Assembly (NCBI RefSeq): GCF_029335485.1
Contig: NZ_JARJLM010000130.1
Span: forward strand, 1 to 64,000
Length of the DNA stretch: 64,000 nucleotides
From: Cupriavidus basilensis
GTDB lineage: Bacteria; Pseudomonadota; Gammaproteobacteria; Burkholderiales; Burkholderiaceae
Reading direction: 5' to 3'
In this document: piece by piece, positions 9,189-26,219 of the stretch
Numbering within the stretch: position 1 is the stretch's first letter
Layout: each line of letters starts with the position of its first letter
Translations under genes and position numbers: made by a program
The notes under the pieces: generated by a model
Told to the model about the DNA's origin: nothing
Database searches by the model: none
What the model saw: the letters and a program-made list of their open reading frames with translations, nothing else

Positions 9189-9833
9189 GTGCTACGTATC
9201 TGGGGTCGGCTCTCGTCGATCAACGTACAGAAGGTAGTCTGGTGCGCGCGCGAGCTGCACCTGGACCACGAACGCATCGACATCGGCATTCGCGAGGGCG
9301 ACCTCGATACCGAAGCCTATGTGCGGCTCAACCCGAATCGCAATATCCCGGTGATCGAGGATTTCCGCGGCACCGATGTCGGCGGCGAGCCCTTTGTGCT
9401 GTGGGAGTCGAATGCCATCGTGCGCTACCTTTGCGCGCATGACGGCGAGGACTCCCTGTGGCCCGGGAACGTCAAGGCGCGCGCGCTGGCGGACCGCTGG
9501 ATGGACTGGCAGACCAATACCTTCAGTCCGGCCATGACCGACGCCTTCCGCCAGCTGGTGCGGCTGCCCGCCGGAGAACGCGACGCGGCCCTGATCGCCC
9601 AGTCCCTGGCGCGCACCGAACCGCTCGCAGCCCGGCTCGACGAAGCCCTGGCCAACCGCGAGTTCATCTGCGGCGACCGCTTCACCATGGCTGACATCCC
9701 GCTGGCCTGCGCGGCCCACCGCTGGCTTGGACTGCCGGTGACGCATCAGCCCCGAGCGCACCTGGAGCGCTGGGTTGCCGCCATGCGGGCCCGGCCTGCC
9801 GCAACGGGCATCCTGGTACTGCCGCTGACCTGA
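9189..9833 (+). CDS. Glutathione S-transferase family protein
   Basis: A 214-residue two-domain cytosolic GST. The N-terminal thioredoxin-like domain shows RLSSINVQKVVWCARELHL, then NPNRNIPVIED with the cis-Pro, and FVLWESNAIVRYL with the glutathione-binding E-S. The C-terminal helical domain includes GDRFTMADIPLA. The start is the GTG at 9189, preceded by AAGGAG. It is monocistronic in appearance. It belongs to a large class used for detoxification or ring-cleavage pathways, and the substrate is unknown. Confidence 0.9.
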   Translation: MLRIWGRLSSINVQKVVWCARELHLDHERIDIGIREGDLDTEAYVRLNPNRNIPVIEDFRGTDVGGEPFVLWESNAIVRYLCAHDGEDSLWPGNVKARALADRWMDWQTNTFSPAMTDAFRQLVRLPAGERDAALIAQSLARTEPLAARLDEALANREFICGDRFTMADIPLACAAHRWLGLPVTHQPRAHLERWVAAMRARPAATGILVLPLT

Positions 9834-10214
9834 CTGACGCACCGCCCTCTCCTCCTGTCCCCTGCCGTTGCGCGCACCACGCACTTCGGCAAGCCGCGCC
9901 GGCCCGATCATGCCGCCTTGCTGACCGCTTCCGCCACCGCGGAAGCGGCCAGCATACATTTGCGGATGGTGCAGTTTGGAGTACTCTGGCTAAAGGATTG
10001 CGAGTGCGCCAGCCTGCCCCCGTGCAAACCCTGATTCCTGAATCCGGCTCACGATCCCGGTGATCCGATTTTGGGCGGCGCGGCGGGAACCCATCCTTAG
10101 AATCGCGAAGTTTGCCGGGCGTGCGGCTGGCACGGCACGCCAGGACAAGGAAAAAAACGGCAGGCCGGGCAAACAGAAAACAATCCTGCCGCCCAACCCG
10201 AGGAGGATTCAATC
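9834..10214 (+). promoter_or_regulatory. Intergenic region upstream of the lactate permease gene, with a candidate promoter
   Basis: The 381 bases contain no convincing ORF. TTGCGG (9960-9965) and TACTCT (9982-9987), 16 bp apart, form a possible sigma-70 promoter, leaving a leader of roughly 220 nt before the GTG at 10215. A GC-rich inverted stretch (gcttccgcc/ggaagc, around 9928-9945) precedes it and could end the GST transcript. No LldR- or FNR-like box is obvious to me. Confidence 0.3.
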
Positions 10215-11891
<1,677 letters not shown>

Positions 11892-11921
11892 GCGGCCGCG
11901 TCGGGCTGCCATGATGAAAAT

Positions 11922-11947
11922 GGCCCCGCCCTTTGGGGGGCGGGGCC
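11922..11947 (-). terminator. GC hairpin terminator, chiefly for the toxin-antitoxin operon
   Basis: GGCCCCGCC (11922-11930) pairs with GGCGGGGCC (11939-11947). On the minus strand the stem is followed by ATTTTCAT, so it best terminates the vapBC-type transcript. It may also slow the lldP transcript coming from the other side. Confidence 0.65.
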
Positions 11948-11983
11948 AGAGCGCTGGCAGTAGCGGCGGCGATAGCCCGGTGC

Positions 11984-12409
11984 TCAGCCCTCAAACCAGT
12001 TCGCCAGCCGCAAGCCGTCCAGCCCGGCGAAATCCCTGGTATTGCGCGTCACCAACGTCAGGCCGTGCGCCATTGCAACGGATGCGATCTGCCCATCCAC
12101 GAAGGGCAAGGTGAACCCGGCCCGCTCGCGCGAACTGCGCAGATCGGCATGGATCCGCGCCGCAGCGTTGTCATAAGGCGAGACAAGCAAGGTGCTGACA
12201 ACGTCCTGTACAAAACGGCCGACCGCGTCCTTGCGCCGGCCTTCTGGCATACGCAGCCAGCCATAACGAAGCTCGTGCCAGACCGGTGCCGGGATGGCCA
12301 GTTCGCCGTCAAATCGAGACAGGTTCGCCATGACCCCGGCATCCGGCCGTGGCCGCATCGCCTCGGAAACGATGTTGGTGTCCAGCAACCAGCTTGCGGC
12401 GTTCACCAT
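11984..12409 (-). CDS. vapC: Type II toxin, VapC-like PIN-domain ribonuclease
   Basis: A 141-residue PIN-domain protein. Acidic residues expected of VapC are present: LLDTNIVSEAM (Asp near residue 10), PAPVWHELRYG (Glu near 45) and FVDGQIASVA (Asp near 103). The FitB/VapC C-terminal hallmark VTRNTRDFAGLDGLRLANWF follows. These toxins cleave RNA, often initiator tRNA. The start overlaps the end of the antitoxin gene by 7 nt, indicating translational coupling. The pair sits between hutG and the lactate permease gene. Confidence 0.93.
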   Translation of the reverse strand: MVNAASWLLDTNIVSEAMRPRPDAGVMANLSRFDGELAIPAPVWHELRYGWLRMPEGRRKDAVGRFVQDVVSTLLVSPYDNAAARIHADLRSSRERAGFTLPFVDGQIASVAMAHGLTLVTRNTRDFAGLDGLRLANWFEG

Positions 12410-12675
12410 GTGAAGTCGCGTCCCTCGCCGCCTTGACGCAAACCCTCAAATGGGCCGACTTCATCCTCAAGTTGCACATGATCCTTACGCCATTCCGTCA
12501 AGCGCGCGAGGAAGCCGGATGAGGATCCGGCAAGCTGCCGGTATTGCGCCCAAGACATCAACACCGCCGCGGCCTGTCCGCGCCGGGAGATAAGGAGGGG
12601 CTCCTGCTCCCGCTCAACGTCGCGTAGCGCATCTGCCAGATGCGCTCTTGCCTCTGAGAATGGAATAGTCTGCAT
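12403..12675 (-). CDS. Type II antitoxin, Phd/YefM family (partner of VapC)
   Basis: A 90-residue antitoxin with a Phd/YefM DNA-binding N-terminus (MQTIPFSEARAHLADALRDV, then PLLISRRGQAAAVLMSWAQY) and a charged, likely disordered C-terminus that would wrap the toxin. The ATG at 12675 is preferred over an upstream start at 12708 because GGGGAG precedes it and because the longer reading runs into the operator-like repeat. It is the first gene of the pair and probably autorepresses. Confidence 0.9.
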   Translation of the reverse strand: MQTIPFSEARAHLADALRDVEREQEPLLISRRGQAAAVLMSWAQYRQLAGSSSGFLARLTEWRKDHVQLEDEVGPFEGLRQGGEGRDFTW

Positions 12676-12696
12676 AGCGATGCTCCCCGCCCGACA

Positions 12697-12715
12697 TGTA
12701 CATTTCAATTGTACA
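12697..12715. promoter_or_regulatory. Candidate autoregulatory operator of the toxin-antitoxin pair
   Basis: Two TGTACA palindromic half-sites (12697-12702 and 12710-12715) are separated by 7 bp, 22 bp upstream of the antitoxin ATG. AT-rich sequence here contrasts with the GC-rich surroundings and probably also holds the promoter. Phd/YefM antitoxins bind such dyads; the assignment is inference. Confidence 0.5.
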
Positions 12716-12761
12716 ACACGCCGTCACTGACGGACCAATGCGTGATTGGCCGGCAGGACAC

Positions 12762-13730
12762 TCACGCCATCAACCGGTACGCCAGCCGTGCCGCGGCCCG
12801 TGCGCCGCAGGCGTCGCGGTCATAGAGCGGGTTGAACTCGGCCAGGTCCGCCACGCGCAGCTTGCCGCTGGCGCGCACCAGTGCGACCACCTCCTCCACG
12901 ACCGGGAGCGGCACGCCGTAAGCGGCCGGGGCCGATACCGCCGGCATCACGGCCGCCGGCAGCACGTCGAGGTCGATGGTGAGGTAGACATGGTCAACCG
13001 CGTCCATCAGGCCCTGCAGCTCGGCAAGCCGCGCGCCAAGGTGCCGCTCCTGCATCTGCACGTCCTCGACGTAGTGCACGCCAAGCGCATCCGCATGCGC
13101 GAACAGCGCGGCGGTATTGCCCAGGCGGCTCACGCCCAGGCAGGCGTACTCGAAGCGCTGGCCGCGCTCGCGGCATGCCTGCGCGATCTGGTCGAACGGC
13201 GTGCCCGAACTGCCGGGACGGCCGGTGCGCAGGTCGAAGTGCGCATCGAGGTTGATCACCAGCACGCGGCCATGGTCGCCGCGCGCATCGAGGTGCGCGC
13301 GCAAGCCTTGCCAGGTGCCCCAGGCGATCTCGTGGCCACCGCCCAGCACCAGCGGGGCAGCGCCCCGCGCCAGCTCTGCCGCGACCGCCTGTGCCAGCGC
13401 TTGCTGCGCCGCTTCGAGGTCGCCATCGACGCAGGTAACGTCACCTGCGTCGTGGAAGGCGCCCAGCCCGTGGGCGGGAATGCCGGCCAGCGCGCGGCGG
13501 ATTTCGCGCGGGCCGCCGGCGGCGCCGGCGCGGCCCTGGTTGCGCCGCACGCCGGCGTCGCAGCAAAAACCGATCAGCACGGGCGCGCCGGGTACGCGTT
13601 CGCCGCCGCCGGTGCGCACCACGTCGAACAGCCGGCGCGTGTCGCCAGTCTCGTTGCTATCGGTGCGGCCACGCCAGACGGTGCTGGCCGCCGCCTCATG
13701 CCCCATGGGTAGCGGGTCCATCGCACTCAT
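12762..13730 (-). CDS. hutG: Formimidoylglutamase (arginase family)
   Basis: A 322-residue arginase/agmatinase-fold enzyme with the Mn-binding motifs in order: [20 protein letters not shown] and LTIDLDVLP. It would convert N-formimidoyl-L-glutamate to glutamate and formamide, the last step of one histidine degradation route. The ATG at 13730 overlaps the stop of the upstream transporter gene by 4 nt (ATGA), so the frame's longer upstream extension is rejected. Agmatinase-type activity cannot be excluded from motifs alone, but the operon with hutU argues for HutG. Confidence 0.9.
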   Translation of the reverse strand: MSAMDPLPMGHEAAASTVWRGRTDSNETGDTRRLFDVVRTGGGERVPGAPVLIGFCCDAGVRRNQGRAGAAGGPREIRRALAGIPAHGLGAFHDAGDVTCVDGDLEAAQQALAQAVAAELARGAAPLVLGGGHEIAWGTWQGLRAHLDARGDHGRVLVINLDAHFDLRTGRPGSSGTPFDQIAQACRERGQRFEYACLGVSRLGNTAALFAHADALGVHYVEDVQMQERHLGARLAELQGLMDAVDHVYLTIDLDVLPAAVMPAVSAPAAYGVPLPVVEEVVALVRASGKLRVADLAEFNPLYDRDACGARAAARLAYRLMA

Positions 13731-15034
13731 GACAGTCGGCGCCCCAGCGTTTCCGGCACCATCGCCAGTCCGAGCAGCGAAACCAGGCCGCAGCCGATCA
13801 CGTAGAACGCAGGCGCATTCGGATTGGCCGTGAGATGGATCAGCTCGGTCGAGAAGAACTGCGCGAAGCCGCCGAAGATGGCAATCGCCACGCAATAGGC
13901 GATCGACAGGCCGGTGGCGCGCAGGCGCTGCGGCAGCACTTCGCTGACCAGCACCATCGAGGCCGGCGAGGTCATCGACATCGGCACCGACAGGCAGCCC
14001 ACCACCAGCAGCAGGCGCGTCAGGCTAGGCTCGGCGTTGATCAGCACGAAGGCCGGATAGATTATCAGCAGCAGGGCCACGCGCGACCACAGCACCACCG
14101 GGCGGCGGCCAACGCGGTCGCTCAGCCAGCCGGCGAACGGCGACAGCACCACTTGCACGGCGGCTGCCACGCAGGCTGCCCAGATGCCCAGCGACAACGG
14201 CATATGCAGTTGGCTGACCGCGTAGTTGCTCAGGTAGTACACCACGATGTAGGTCGACGAAGCCACGCCGATCATCAGCAGGATGCTGGCCACCAGCGCG
14301 CGCCCGTGCTCACGCAGCAACTGCAGCGTGGAGCCGCGCTCCGACTCGCCCGCGGCCGGCGCGGTTTCTTCCAGGCGGCGGCGAATCACCAGGCCCACCG
14401 GAATCACCAGGATGCCAATCACGAAGGCCAGGCGCCAGCCCCATGCTTCCAGCGCCGCCTGTTCCAGCACATTGCTGAGCAACAGGCCAACCAGCGCGCC
14501 GAAGAGCGCAGCCAGGCCCTGGCTGAACGGTTGCCAGCTCGTATAGAAGCCACGCGAGCGGTCGTCGGCATATTCCAGCAGCAGTGCCGTGGAAGCGCCC
14601 ATCTCGCCGCCGATGGCGAAACCCTGCACCAGGCGTGCAAGCAGGATCATGATCGGCGCCAGCATGCCGATCTGAGCATAGGTCGGCGTCACCACGAAGA
14701 TCACCGAGCTCAGGCCCATCAGCCAGAGCGTCAGCGCCACCGCCGGCTTGCGCCCGACGCGGTCGGCATACATGCCGATCAGCAGGCCGCCCAGCGGACG
14801 CATCAGGAAGCCGACGCCGAAGGTAGCGAAGGACAGCAGCAGTTGCCCGGTGGGATCGGATACCGGGAAATACAGGCGGCCGATCAGCGTGGCGAAGAAG
14901 GAGTAGACCACGAAGTCATAGAACTCCAGGCCGTTGCCGACGGTGATGGCGGCGATGGCCTTGAACTTCGACAGGGGTGCGGGGGCAGCCCCGCTGCCGG
15001 TCGCTGCGGCGGGTACGGTGGTGTTGACGGACAC
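13727..15034 (-). CDS. MFS transporter, metabolite:H+ symporter (MHS) family
   Basis: A 435-residue, 12-helix MFS protein. Family signatures are [18 protein letters not shown] at the first helix, [20 protein letters not shown] between helices 2 and 3, and [14 protein letters not shown] in helix 4. MHS members carry citrate, shikimate, proline or aromatic acids. Lying between hutU and hutG on the same strand, it probably imports histidine or urocanate. The GTG start is supported by GGGAG. Its stop overlaps the hutG start. Confidence 0.88.
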   Translation of the reverse strand: MSVNTTVPAAATGSGAAPAPLSKFKAIAAITVGNGLEFYDFVVYSFFATLIGRLYFPVSDPTGQLLLSFATFGVGFLMRPLGGLLIGMYADRVGRKPAVALTLWLMGLSSVIFVVTPTYAQIGMLAPIMILLARLVQGFAIGGEMGASTALLLEYADDRSRGFYTSWQPFSQGLAALFGALVGLLLSNVLEQAALEAWGWRLAFVIGILVIPVGLVIRRRLEETAPAAGESERGSTLQLLREHGRALVASILLMIGVASSTYIVVYYLSNYAVSQLHMPLSLGIWAACVAAAVQVVLSPFAGWLSDRVGRRPVVLWSRVALLLIIYPAFVLINAEPSLTRLLLVVGCLSVPMSMTSPASMVLVSEVLPQRLRATGLSIAYCVAIAIFGGFAQFFSTELIHLTANPNAPAFYVIGCGLVSLLGLAMVPETLGRRLS

Positions 15035-15115
15035 GATTGAGTCTCCCTGGCTTGAAATCCCCGCCTCCTGCTCGGAGGCGGATTTGTGGGGCGCGCGCGG
15101 CGGCGCGCCAACCGT

Positions 15116-16789
15116 TCAGCGGCCCAGCATCGGCAGGTTCAGGCCCTGCTCTCGTGCGCAGTCGATGGCGATGTCGTAGCCGGCATCGGCATGGCGCATC
15201 ACGCCGGTGGCCGGATCGTTATGCAGCACACGGGCGATGCGGGCCGCGGCTTCATCCGTGCCGTCGCACACGATCACCACGCCGGAATGCTGCGAGAAGC
15301 CCATGCCCACGCCGCCGCCGTGGTGCAGCGAGACCCAGGTCGCGCCGCTGGCGGTATTGAGCAGCGCGTTGAGCAGCGGCCAGTCGGACACCGCATCGGA
15401 GCCGTCCTGCATGCTTTCGGTTTCACGGTTGGGGCTGGCCACCGAGCCGGAGTCGAGGTGATCGCGGCCGATCACCACCGGCGCCGACAGCTCGCCGCTG
15501 CGCACCATCTCGTTGAAAGCCAGGCCGAGCTTGGCGCGCAGGCCCAGGCCCACCCAGCAGATGCGCGCCGGCAGACCCTGGAAGCTGATGCGCTCGCGCG
15601 CCATGTCCAGCCAGCGGTGCAGGTGCGCGTCATCGGGGATCAGTTCCTTGACCTTGGCGTCGGTCTTGTAGATATCCTGCGGATCGCCCGACAGCGCGGC
15701 CCAGCGGAACGGGCCGATGCCGCGGCAGAACAGCGGGCGGATATAGGCCGGCACGAAGCCGGGGAAGTCGAAGGCATTGGCCACGCCCTCTTCCTTGGCC
15801 ATCTGGCGGATGTTGTTGCCGTAGTCGAAGGTGGGCACGCCCATCTTCTGGAAGTCCAGCATTGCCTTCACGTGCAGCGCCATCGACTGCTTGGCGGCCT
15901 TGACCACCGCGGCCGGATCGGTCTGCGCGCGGTCGCGGTACTGGCCCCAGGTCCAGCCTGCCGGCAGGTAGCCGTTGAGCGGATCGTGCGCGCTGGTCTG
16001 GTCGGTGACCATGTCCGGGCGCACGCCGCGGCGCACCAGTTCGGGCAGCACTTCGGCGGCGTTGGCGCACAGTGCGATGGAAACGGCGCGGCCTTCGGCC
16101 GTGTACTTTGCGATGCGGGCCAGCGCGTCGTCGAGATCCGTGGCCTGCTCGTCGACATAGCGCGTGCGCAGGCGGAAATCGATGCTGGCCTGCTGGCATT
16201 CGATGTTGAGCGAGCAGGCGCCGGCCAGCGTGGCGGCCAGCGGCTGCGCGCCGCCCATGCCGCCCAGGCCCGCGGTCAGCACCCAGCGGCCCTTCAGGCT
16301 GCCGTTGTAGTGCTGGCGGCCCGCTTCCACAAAGGTCTCGTAGGTGCCCTGCACGATGCCCTGGCTGCCGATATAGATCCAGCTGCCGGCGGTCATCTGG
16401 CCGTACATGGCCAGGCCCTTGGCATCCAGTTCGTTGAAATGCTCCCAGGTGGCCCAGTGCGGCACCAGGTTGGAATTGGCGATCAGCACGCGCGGGGCGT
16501 TGCTGTGGGTCTTGAACACGCCGACCGGCTTGCCGGACTGCACCAGCAGGGTCTCGTCGTCGTTCAGGGTCTTGAGGGTTTCGACGATCTTGTCGTAGCA
16601 CTCCCAGTTGCGCGCGGCACGGCCGATGCCGCCGTACACCACCAGCTCCTTGGGGTTCTCCGCCACTTCCGGGTCGAGGTTGTTCATCAACATGCGCAGC
16701 GGCGCTTCGGTTTGCCAGCTCTTGGCATTCAGCTGGCTGCCGCGCGGGGCGCGGATTTCTACATCGCGAAAGCGGTGGGTATTGCTCAC
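15116..16789 (-). CDS. hutU: Urocanate hydratase
   Basis: A 557-residue cytosolic enzyme converting urocanate to imidazolonepropionate with bound NAD+. The NAD-binding [10 protein letters not shown] and the conserved Cys motif [12 protein letters not shown] are present, and the length equals P. putida HutU. The start chosen is GTG at 16789 ([17 protein letters not shown]), which has AAGGAG six bases upstream. An in-frame ATG at 16843 lies inside the likely promoter/operator and has no ribosome site. The operon continues with the MHS transporter and hutG. hutH, hutI and a hutC regulator are not in the window. Confidence 0.96.
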   Translation of the reverse strand: MSNTHRFRDVEIRAPRGSQLNAKSWQTEAPLRMLMNNLDPEVAENPKELVVYGGIGRAARNWECYDKIVETLKTLNDDETLLVQSGKPVGVFKTHSNAPRVLIANSNLVPHWATWEHFNELDAKGLAMYGQMTAGSWIYIGSQGIVQGTYETFVEAGRQHYNGSLKGRWVLTAGLGGMGGAQPLAATLAGACSLNIECQQASIDFRLRTRYVDEQATDLDDALARIAKYTAEGRAVSIALCANAAEVLPELVRRGVRPDMVTDQTSAHDPLNGYLPAGWTWGQYRDRAQTDPAAVVKAAKQSMALHVKAMLDFQKMGVPTFDYGNNIRQMAKEEGVANAFDFPGFVPAYIRPLFCRGIGPFRWAALSGDPQDIYKTDAKVKELIPDDAHLHRWLDMARERISFQGLPARICWVGLGLRAKLGLAFNEMVRSGELSAPVVIGRDHLDSGSVASPNRETESMQDGSDAVSDWPLLNALLNTASGATWVSLHHGGGVGMGFSQHSGVVIVCDGTDEAAARIARVLHNDPATGVMRHADAGYDIAIDCAREQGLNLPMLGR

Positions 16790-16857
16790 GGCAACTCCTT
16801 CGGTAAATGCAGCCGGATCGGATCCGGTCTGTTCATCTGTCATAGGTATGTATAGTG

Positions 16858-16869
16858 TTGTATAGACAA
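16858..16869. promoter_or_regulatory. Candidate HutC-type operator
   Basis: TTGTATAGACAA is an inverted TTGT/ACAA repeat, close to the dyads bound by GntR-type HutC repressors that respond to urocanate. It is about 70 bp upstream of the hutU GTG, within AT-rich sequence that could hold the promoter, placing transcription start downstream of the in-frame ATG at 16843. No hutC gene is present in the window, so the regulator would act from elsewhere. Confidence 0.45.
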
Positions 16870-17079
16870 GTTCAGAGAAATTGGGGTATTCCCGGAGGCT
16901 GTCTCCTGCCGCCCAGGAAAAGTGCAGTAAAAGTTGTCTGGCGACGGTTGGCGATGCGCTCAGGGACAGCGGCACGGCCATCGCCCGCTGCGGGATCGCG
17001 TTGCGCGCGCTGACCGGGCACTGGGCCACGCATTCCCCATCCCCGTATGCCGGCGCGGATCTCGCCATCCGCAACCGCT

Positions 17080-17097
17080 GTATCATGCTCCTGATAC
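17080..17097. repeat. Short inverted repeat upstream of the ABC exporter gene
   Basis: GTATCA (17080-17085) and TGATAC (17092-17097) form a dyad with a 6-bp spacer in the 362-base hutU/ABC-exporter intergenic region. It could be an operator or overlap a -10 element (TATCAT). No -35 box is evident. Confidence 0.3.
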
Positions 17098-17205
17098 GCC
17101 GCATGCCCTCGCACCCCCCAACACCGTGCCCATGGCATCGATACGGCTCCTGCCCGCACCGCGGCAACCCGGAATGCCGCGCTCGCCGCGACCCAATGGA
17201 CTCCC

Positions 17206-19038
<1,833 letters not shown>

Positions 19039-19055
19039 GCCACTGCCAGCAGGGA

Positions 19056-19122
19056 TCAGTCCGCCGCCTGCCGCTCCTGGAAGAACAGCAGCGCGCCATG
19101 GGCTGGCGCCGCCGCGGCGGCT
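19056..19122 (-). pseudogene. Possible 3' remnant of an unidentified gene
   Basis: On the minus strand one frame reads APAHGALLFFQERQAAD followed by TGA (19056-19058). It has protein-like composition but no start codon, and nothing recognisable lies upstream. It abuts the LysR fragment on the other strand. This looks like a leftover of a deleted gene, but chance coding potential in GC-rich DNA is possible. Confidence 0.2.
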
Positions 19123-19138
19123 GACACGCTGCACCTCC

Positions 19139-19363
19139 AACCTGCTGTTCAGCAGCCTGCTGCTGGAGACCGATGCGGTGGTGCCGTTGTCGCTGGCCTC
19201 GCTGCAGGCCAGGCTCACGGCCAGGCAGCTGCAGGCGCTGGCCTTGCCCGAGAGCCCGCCCGACCTGCGCCTGGCGTTGATGGTGCGCGAGGGCGCCATC
19301 CTCACGCGCCCCGCCGACTACTTCATCCACTGCATCCGCGAGCTTGCCGCGCAAGCGGGCTGA
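19139..19363 (+). pseudogene. 3' fragment of a LysR-family regulator gene
   Basis: The frame from about 19139 to the stop at 19363 reads NLLFSSLLLETDAVVPLSLA and ends FIHCIRELAAQAG. This matches the last 70 or so residues of a LysR effector-binding domain (the strand near the effector pocket, the LP-type turn, and the terminal FI-x-x-(I/L)RE helix). The DNA-binding domain and most of the effector domain are missing. The GTG at 19178 could start a 61-codon ORF, but without a useful domain. It is best read as debris of an inactivated regulator next to the chromate transporter genes. Confidence 0.6.
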
Positions 19364-19373
19364 AGGGCCGCGT

Positions 19374-19904
19374 TCACACCAGGCCCAGCAGCCCCGCGCC
19401 CGCGCCGAGCGCCACCAGCGCCAGCGGATGCACGCGGGTCTTGAGCATCAGCACGATGGTGACCGCCGTCACCGCCACCGCGCTCCAGCGATGGTCGACG
19501 CTGGCGGCAAGGATCCACCCGGTGGAGAACAGCAGGCCGATGGTCAGCGTGGCGAGCCCGCGCCGGATCAGGCCGGGCCAGCGCGCCTGCGGCGAGCGCC
19601 CCGCAAAATACTCGAAGCCCAGCGCGATCACGCTGGACGGCCCGCAGATACCAATCATGCCGACCATGGCACCGGCCAGCCCGGCGACCTGCCAGCCGAA
19701 CAAGGCGACGAACAGGATATTCGGCCCCGGCGCGGCCTGCGAGATGGCGTACATGGCGGAAAACTGCGCATCGCTCATCCAGGCGTTCGACTCCACCAGG
19801 AAACGGTGCATGTCGGGGATGGTGGTGCTGGCGCCGCCGATGGCCAGGAAGGACAGCGTCAGGAAATGCGTAAGCAGGCTGGAGAGGACGTTGGGGGAAC
19901 TCAT
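19374..19904 (-). CDS. Chromate transporter, second half-size subunit
   Basis: A 176-residue membrane protein representing one half of the CHR (ChrA) fold. The hallmark region AIGGASTTIPDMHRFLV and the helix-loop ISQAAPGPNILFVALFGWQ are visible. Bi-domain ChrA proteins are about 400 residues; here the halves are separate genes, the short-chain CHR arrangement in which two subunits form the antiporter. The ATG at 19904 overlaps the stop of the first half by 4 nt (ATGA). Family members export chromate, though many short-chain pairs are untested. Confidence 0.88.
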   Translation of the reverse strand: MSSPNVLSSLLTHFLTLSFLAIGGASTTIPDMHRFLVESNAWMSDAQFSAMYAISQAAPGPNILFVALFGWQVAGLAGAMVGMIGICGPSSVIALGFEYFAGRSPQARWPGLIRRGLATLTIGLLFSTGWILAASVDHRWSAVAVTAVTIVLMLKTRVHPLALVALGAGAGLLGLV

Positions 19905-20569
19905 TGGCGCGGCTCCCCGGTCACCGCCGGCACCGGATCGATGCCGTCGTCGCTGGAAGGACTGGCAGGCAGGGGCGGCGCAGGCGCGCGCCGCGCCTGC
20001 TGCTCCGTGCGCCACTCGAGCGCCAGGCCCAGCGGCACCAGCACCGCCATCACCGGCACCAGCGGCCAGCGCAGCAGCCCGATGCCGGCGAAAGCCGCGC
20101 CGCCGATCATCAGCCCGCGCAGGGTGCGCGGCTGGCTCTGCGCCAGCTTGAAACCGGTCGACAGCACCAGCCCCGCCGACACCGCGGTCATGCCGGTCAG
20201 CATGCGCTGCACCGCCGCCACGTCGCGGTAGTGCTCGTACAGCAGCATCAGCGACAACACGCCCACCATCGGCACCATCACCAGTCCGGCAAAGGCGGCC
20301 AGCGCGCCGCGCAACCCCGCGAAGCGCAGGCCCAGCATCAACGCGAGGTTGATCACATTGGGGCCGGGCAGCACCTGCCCGAGGCTCAGCAACTCGACGA
20401 ACTCGCGGTCGCCAAGCCAGCGGTTGCGCTCCACCACGGCACGCCGCACGAAGGGCAGCACGCCGCCGAAGCCGGACAGGCCCATGCGGGCAAATTCGAT
20501 GAACAGGCGGCGCGGCGTGGGGGGCGGTGCGGCCGCATCGTCGCCGGCGGGGGGAGGAGAAACAGGCAT
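19901..20569 (-). CDS. Chromate transporter, first half-size subunit
   Basis: A 222-residue membrane protein with the CHR N-terminal hallmark GLSGFGGVLPFVRRAVVERN and the LGQVLPGPNVINLALMLG loop, followed by several hydrophobic helices and a hydrophilic Pro/Ala-rich C-terminus. The ATG at 20569 is used; the frame is open upstream but reads non-protein-like sequence across the parC terminator. It is co-translated with the second half (ATGA overlap). It begins about 110 bases downstream of the parC stop, after a terminator, so it probably has its own promoter. Confidence 0.86.
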   Translation of the reverse strand: MPVSPPPAGDDAAAPPPTPRRLFIEFARMGLSGFGGVLPFVRRAVVERNRWLGDREFVELLSLGQVLPGPNVINLALMLGLRFAGLRGALAAFAGLVMVPMVGVLSLMLLYEHYRDVAAVQRMLTGMTAVSAGLVLSTGFKLAQSQPRTLRGLMIGGAAFAGIGLLRWPLVPVMAVLVPLGLALEWRTEQQARRAPAPPLPASPSSDDGIDPVPAVTGEPRQ

Positions 20570-20631
20570 CACGGGTAGCAGGAGGCGGCATTGCCGGCCG
20601 GAAACGTCCGGGCGGTCCGGCATCAGCAAAT

Positions 20632-20659
20632 AAAAAAGCCCCGCGCAAATGCGCAGGGC
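20632..20659 (-). terminator. Rho-independent terminator of parC
   Basis: On the minus strand GCCCTGCGC (20659-20651) and GCGCGGGGC (20646-20638) form a 9-bp stem with an ATTT loop, followed directly by six T residues (20637-20632). It lies 20 bases past the parC stop. Confidence 0.9.
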
Positions 20660-20678
20660 CAGGTTGGGTCGAAGAGGC

Positions 20679-23030
<2,352 letters not shown>

Positions 23031-23105
23031 GGATTGGCAAGAAGACGGCGCACCGCATCATTGGCCGGTGCGCCGGTTGCATGTTGTTCGATTTCGTTGT
23101 CGGGA

Positions 23106-23891
23106 TCAGGGCATGTTGCGGCGGCCGCCGATCACCATCTTGACGCGACTGACTCCGCCCTCCCCGACGCCCATGGGGGCGCCGCCCGGACGATAGAAGC
23201 GGTAGAACTGCAGCACCGTGCTGACATACTGCTGGGTCTCCGGGAATGGCGGAATCTTGTTGTTGTAGCGCTGCACCGCACCCTCGCCGGCGTTGTACGC
23301 TGCCAGCACCAGTTCGAGGTTGTTGGGAAACAGCTCCATCAGCCAGCGCAGGTAACGCACGCCGGCCGAGATATTGGTGCGCGGGTCGGCCAGCTTCTGC
23401 CCGACCGTGCGCTTGGCGTCGGCGCTCACGCCGAAGCGCGCGCCGGTATCGGGAATCACCTGCATCAGCCCGATCGCCCCCTTGGGCGAAACCGCGCCGG
23501 CATTGAAGCCCGACTCCACCGCCATCACCGCCTTGACCAGCGCCGGGTCGACGTTCTGCGCGTGCGCGATCTGGCGGATCATGGGTTCGACCGTGGCGAT
23601 ATTCGGATGGTTGACGACATAGCGGTAGAGCTTGTGCGTCTCCAGGTCGATCTGCTGGCCGATGCTCTGGCTTTGGCGCCCCAGCGACGGGCTCTTGAAT
23701 TCCCCGCCGTTCTTCATGAACAGCGTGTAGCGGTCGTCCAGCTTCTCGTCGGAGAAATGCGCCACGCCGTCGTCGTCGATGTAGCCGTACAGCGCCGCGT
23801 GAGCCGCCGGGACGCACGACAAGCCGGCCAGCACCAGGCCCGCGGCAAGCCACTGTCGCGGCCGGATGCTGGTGTATCGGGTCTTTGTCAT
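23106..23891 (-). CDS. Secreted lytic murein transglycosylase (SLT domain, DUF4124-like N-terminus)
   Basis: A 261-residue exported protein. A signal peptide of about 30 residues ends near AAHA. A short DUF4124-like module (LYGYIDDDGVAHFSDEKL) precedes a lysozyme-like SLT domain with the catalytic Glu in AVMAVESGFNAG, plus GAIGLMQVIPDT and AYNAGEGAVQRY. It would cleave peptidoglycan glycan strands in the periplasm, forming anhydromuropeptides. The ATG at 23891 has GAGGAG upstream, so the longer frame is rejected. It lies between parE and parC, with 46 and 75 nt spacers. Confidence 0.92.
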   Translation of the reverse strand: MTKTRYTSIRPRQWLAAGLVLAGLSCVPAAHAALYGYIDDDGVAHFSDEKLDDRYTLFMKNGGEFKSPSLGRQSQSIGQQIDLETHKLYRYVVNHPNIATVEPMIRQIAHAQNVDPALVKAVMAVESGFNAGAVSPKGAIGLMQVIPDTGARFGVSADAKRTVGQKLADPRTNISAGVRYLRWLMELFPNNLELVLAAYNAGEGAVQRYNNKIPPFPETQQYVSTVLQFYRFYRPGGAPMGVGEGGVSRVKMVIGGRRNMP

Positions 23892-23937
23892 CGGGGCTCT
23901 CCTCGCGTTCGCGTTGTGCCGGTCAAAGGGTTGCCGA

Positions 23938-25929
<1,992 letters not shown>

Positions 25930-26219
25930 GGAGTCGCTTGCTTAGTGGGATTCTCGGCCAGCCTGGCGGGGGCGGTTGCCGCACGCTAGCCCAGGCTGGC
26001 CGGGCAGCCTGCATTGTAATGGAAGCGCGTAGCCGTCTTGCTGCCATTCGTCATTCGCTTAAAAGTACATCATGAATCACTTTAATGCGAACCGGTCAGG
26101 CGGGAGGGCCTCACCACGCACCTGGCGGATGCGGAGTACACTCGCTCGCACCGGGGCGGGCCCTGAGGGGCCAGACCACGGAGAAAACTAGAAATAGCGG
26201 TACGCACACCGAGCCAGGA

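Noticed and set aside
19374..20569. Split chromate transporter as a frameshift artefact
   Set aside because: The two halves overlap by ATGA, each has its own start, and two-gene short-chain CHR transporters are a known arrangement.
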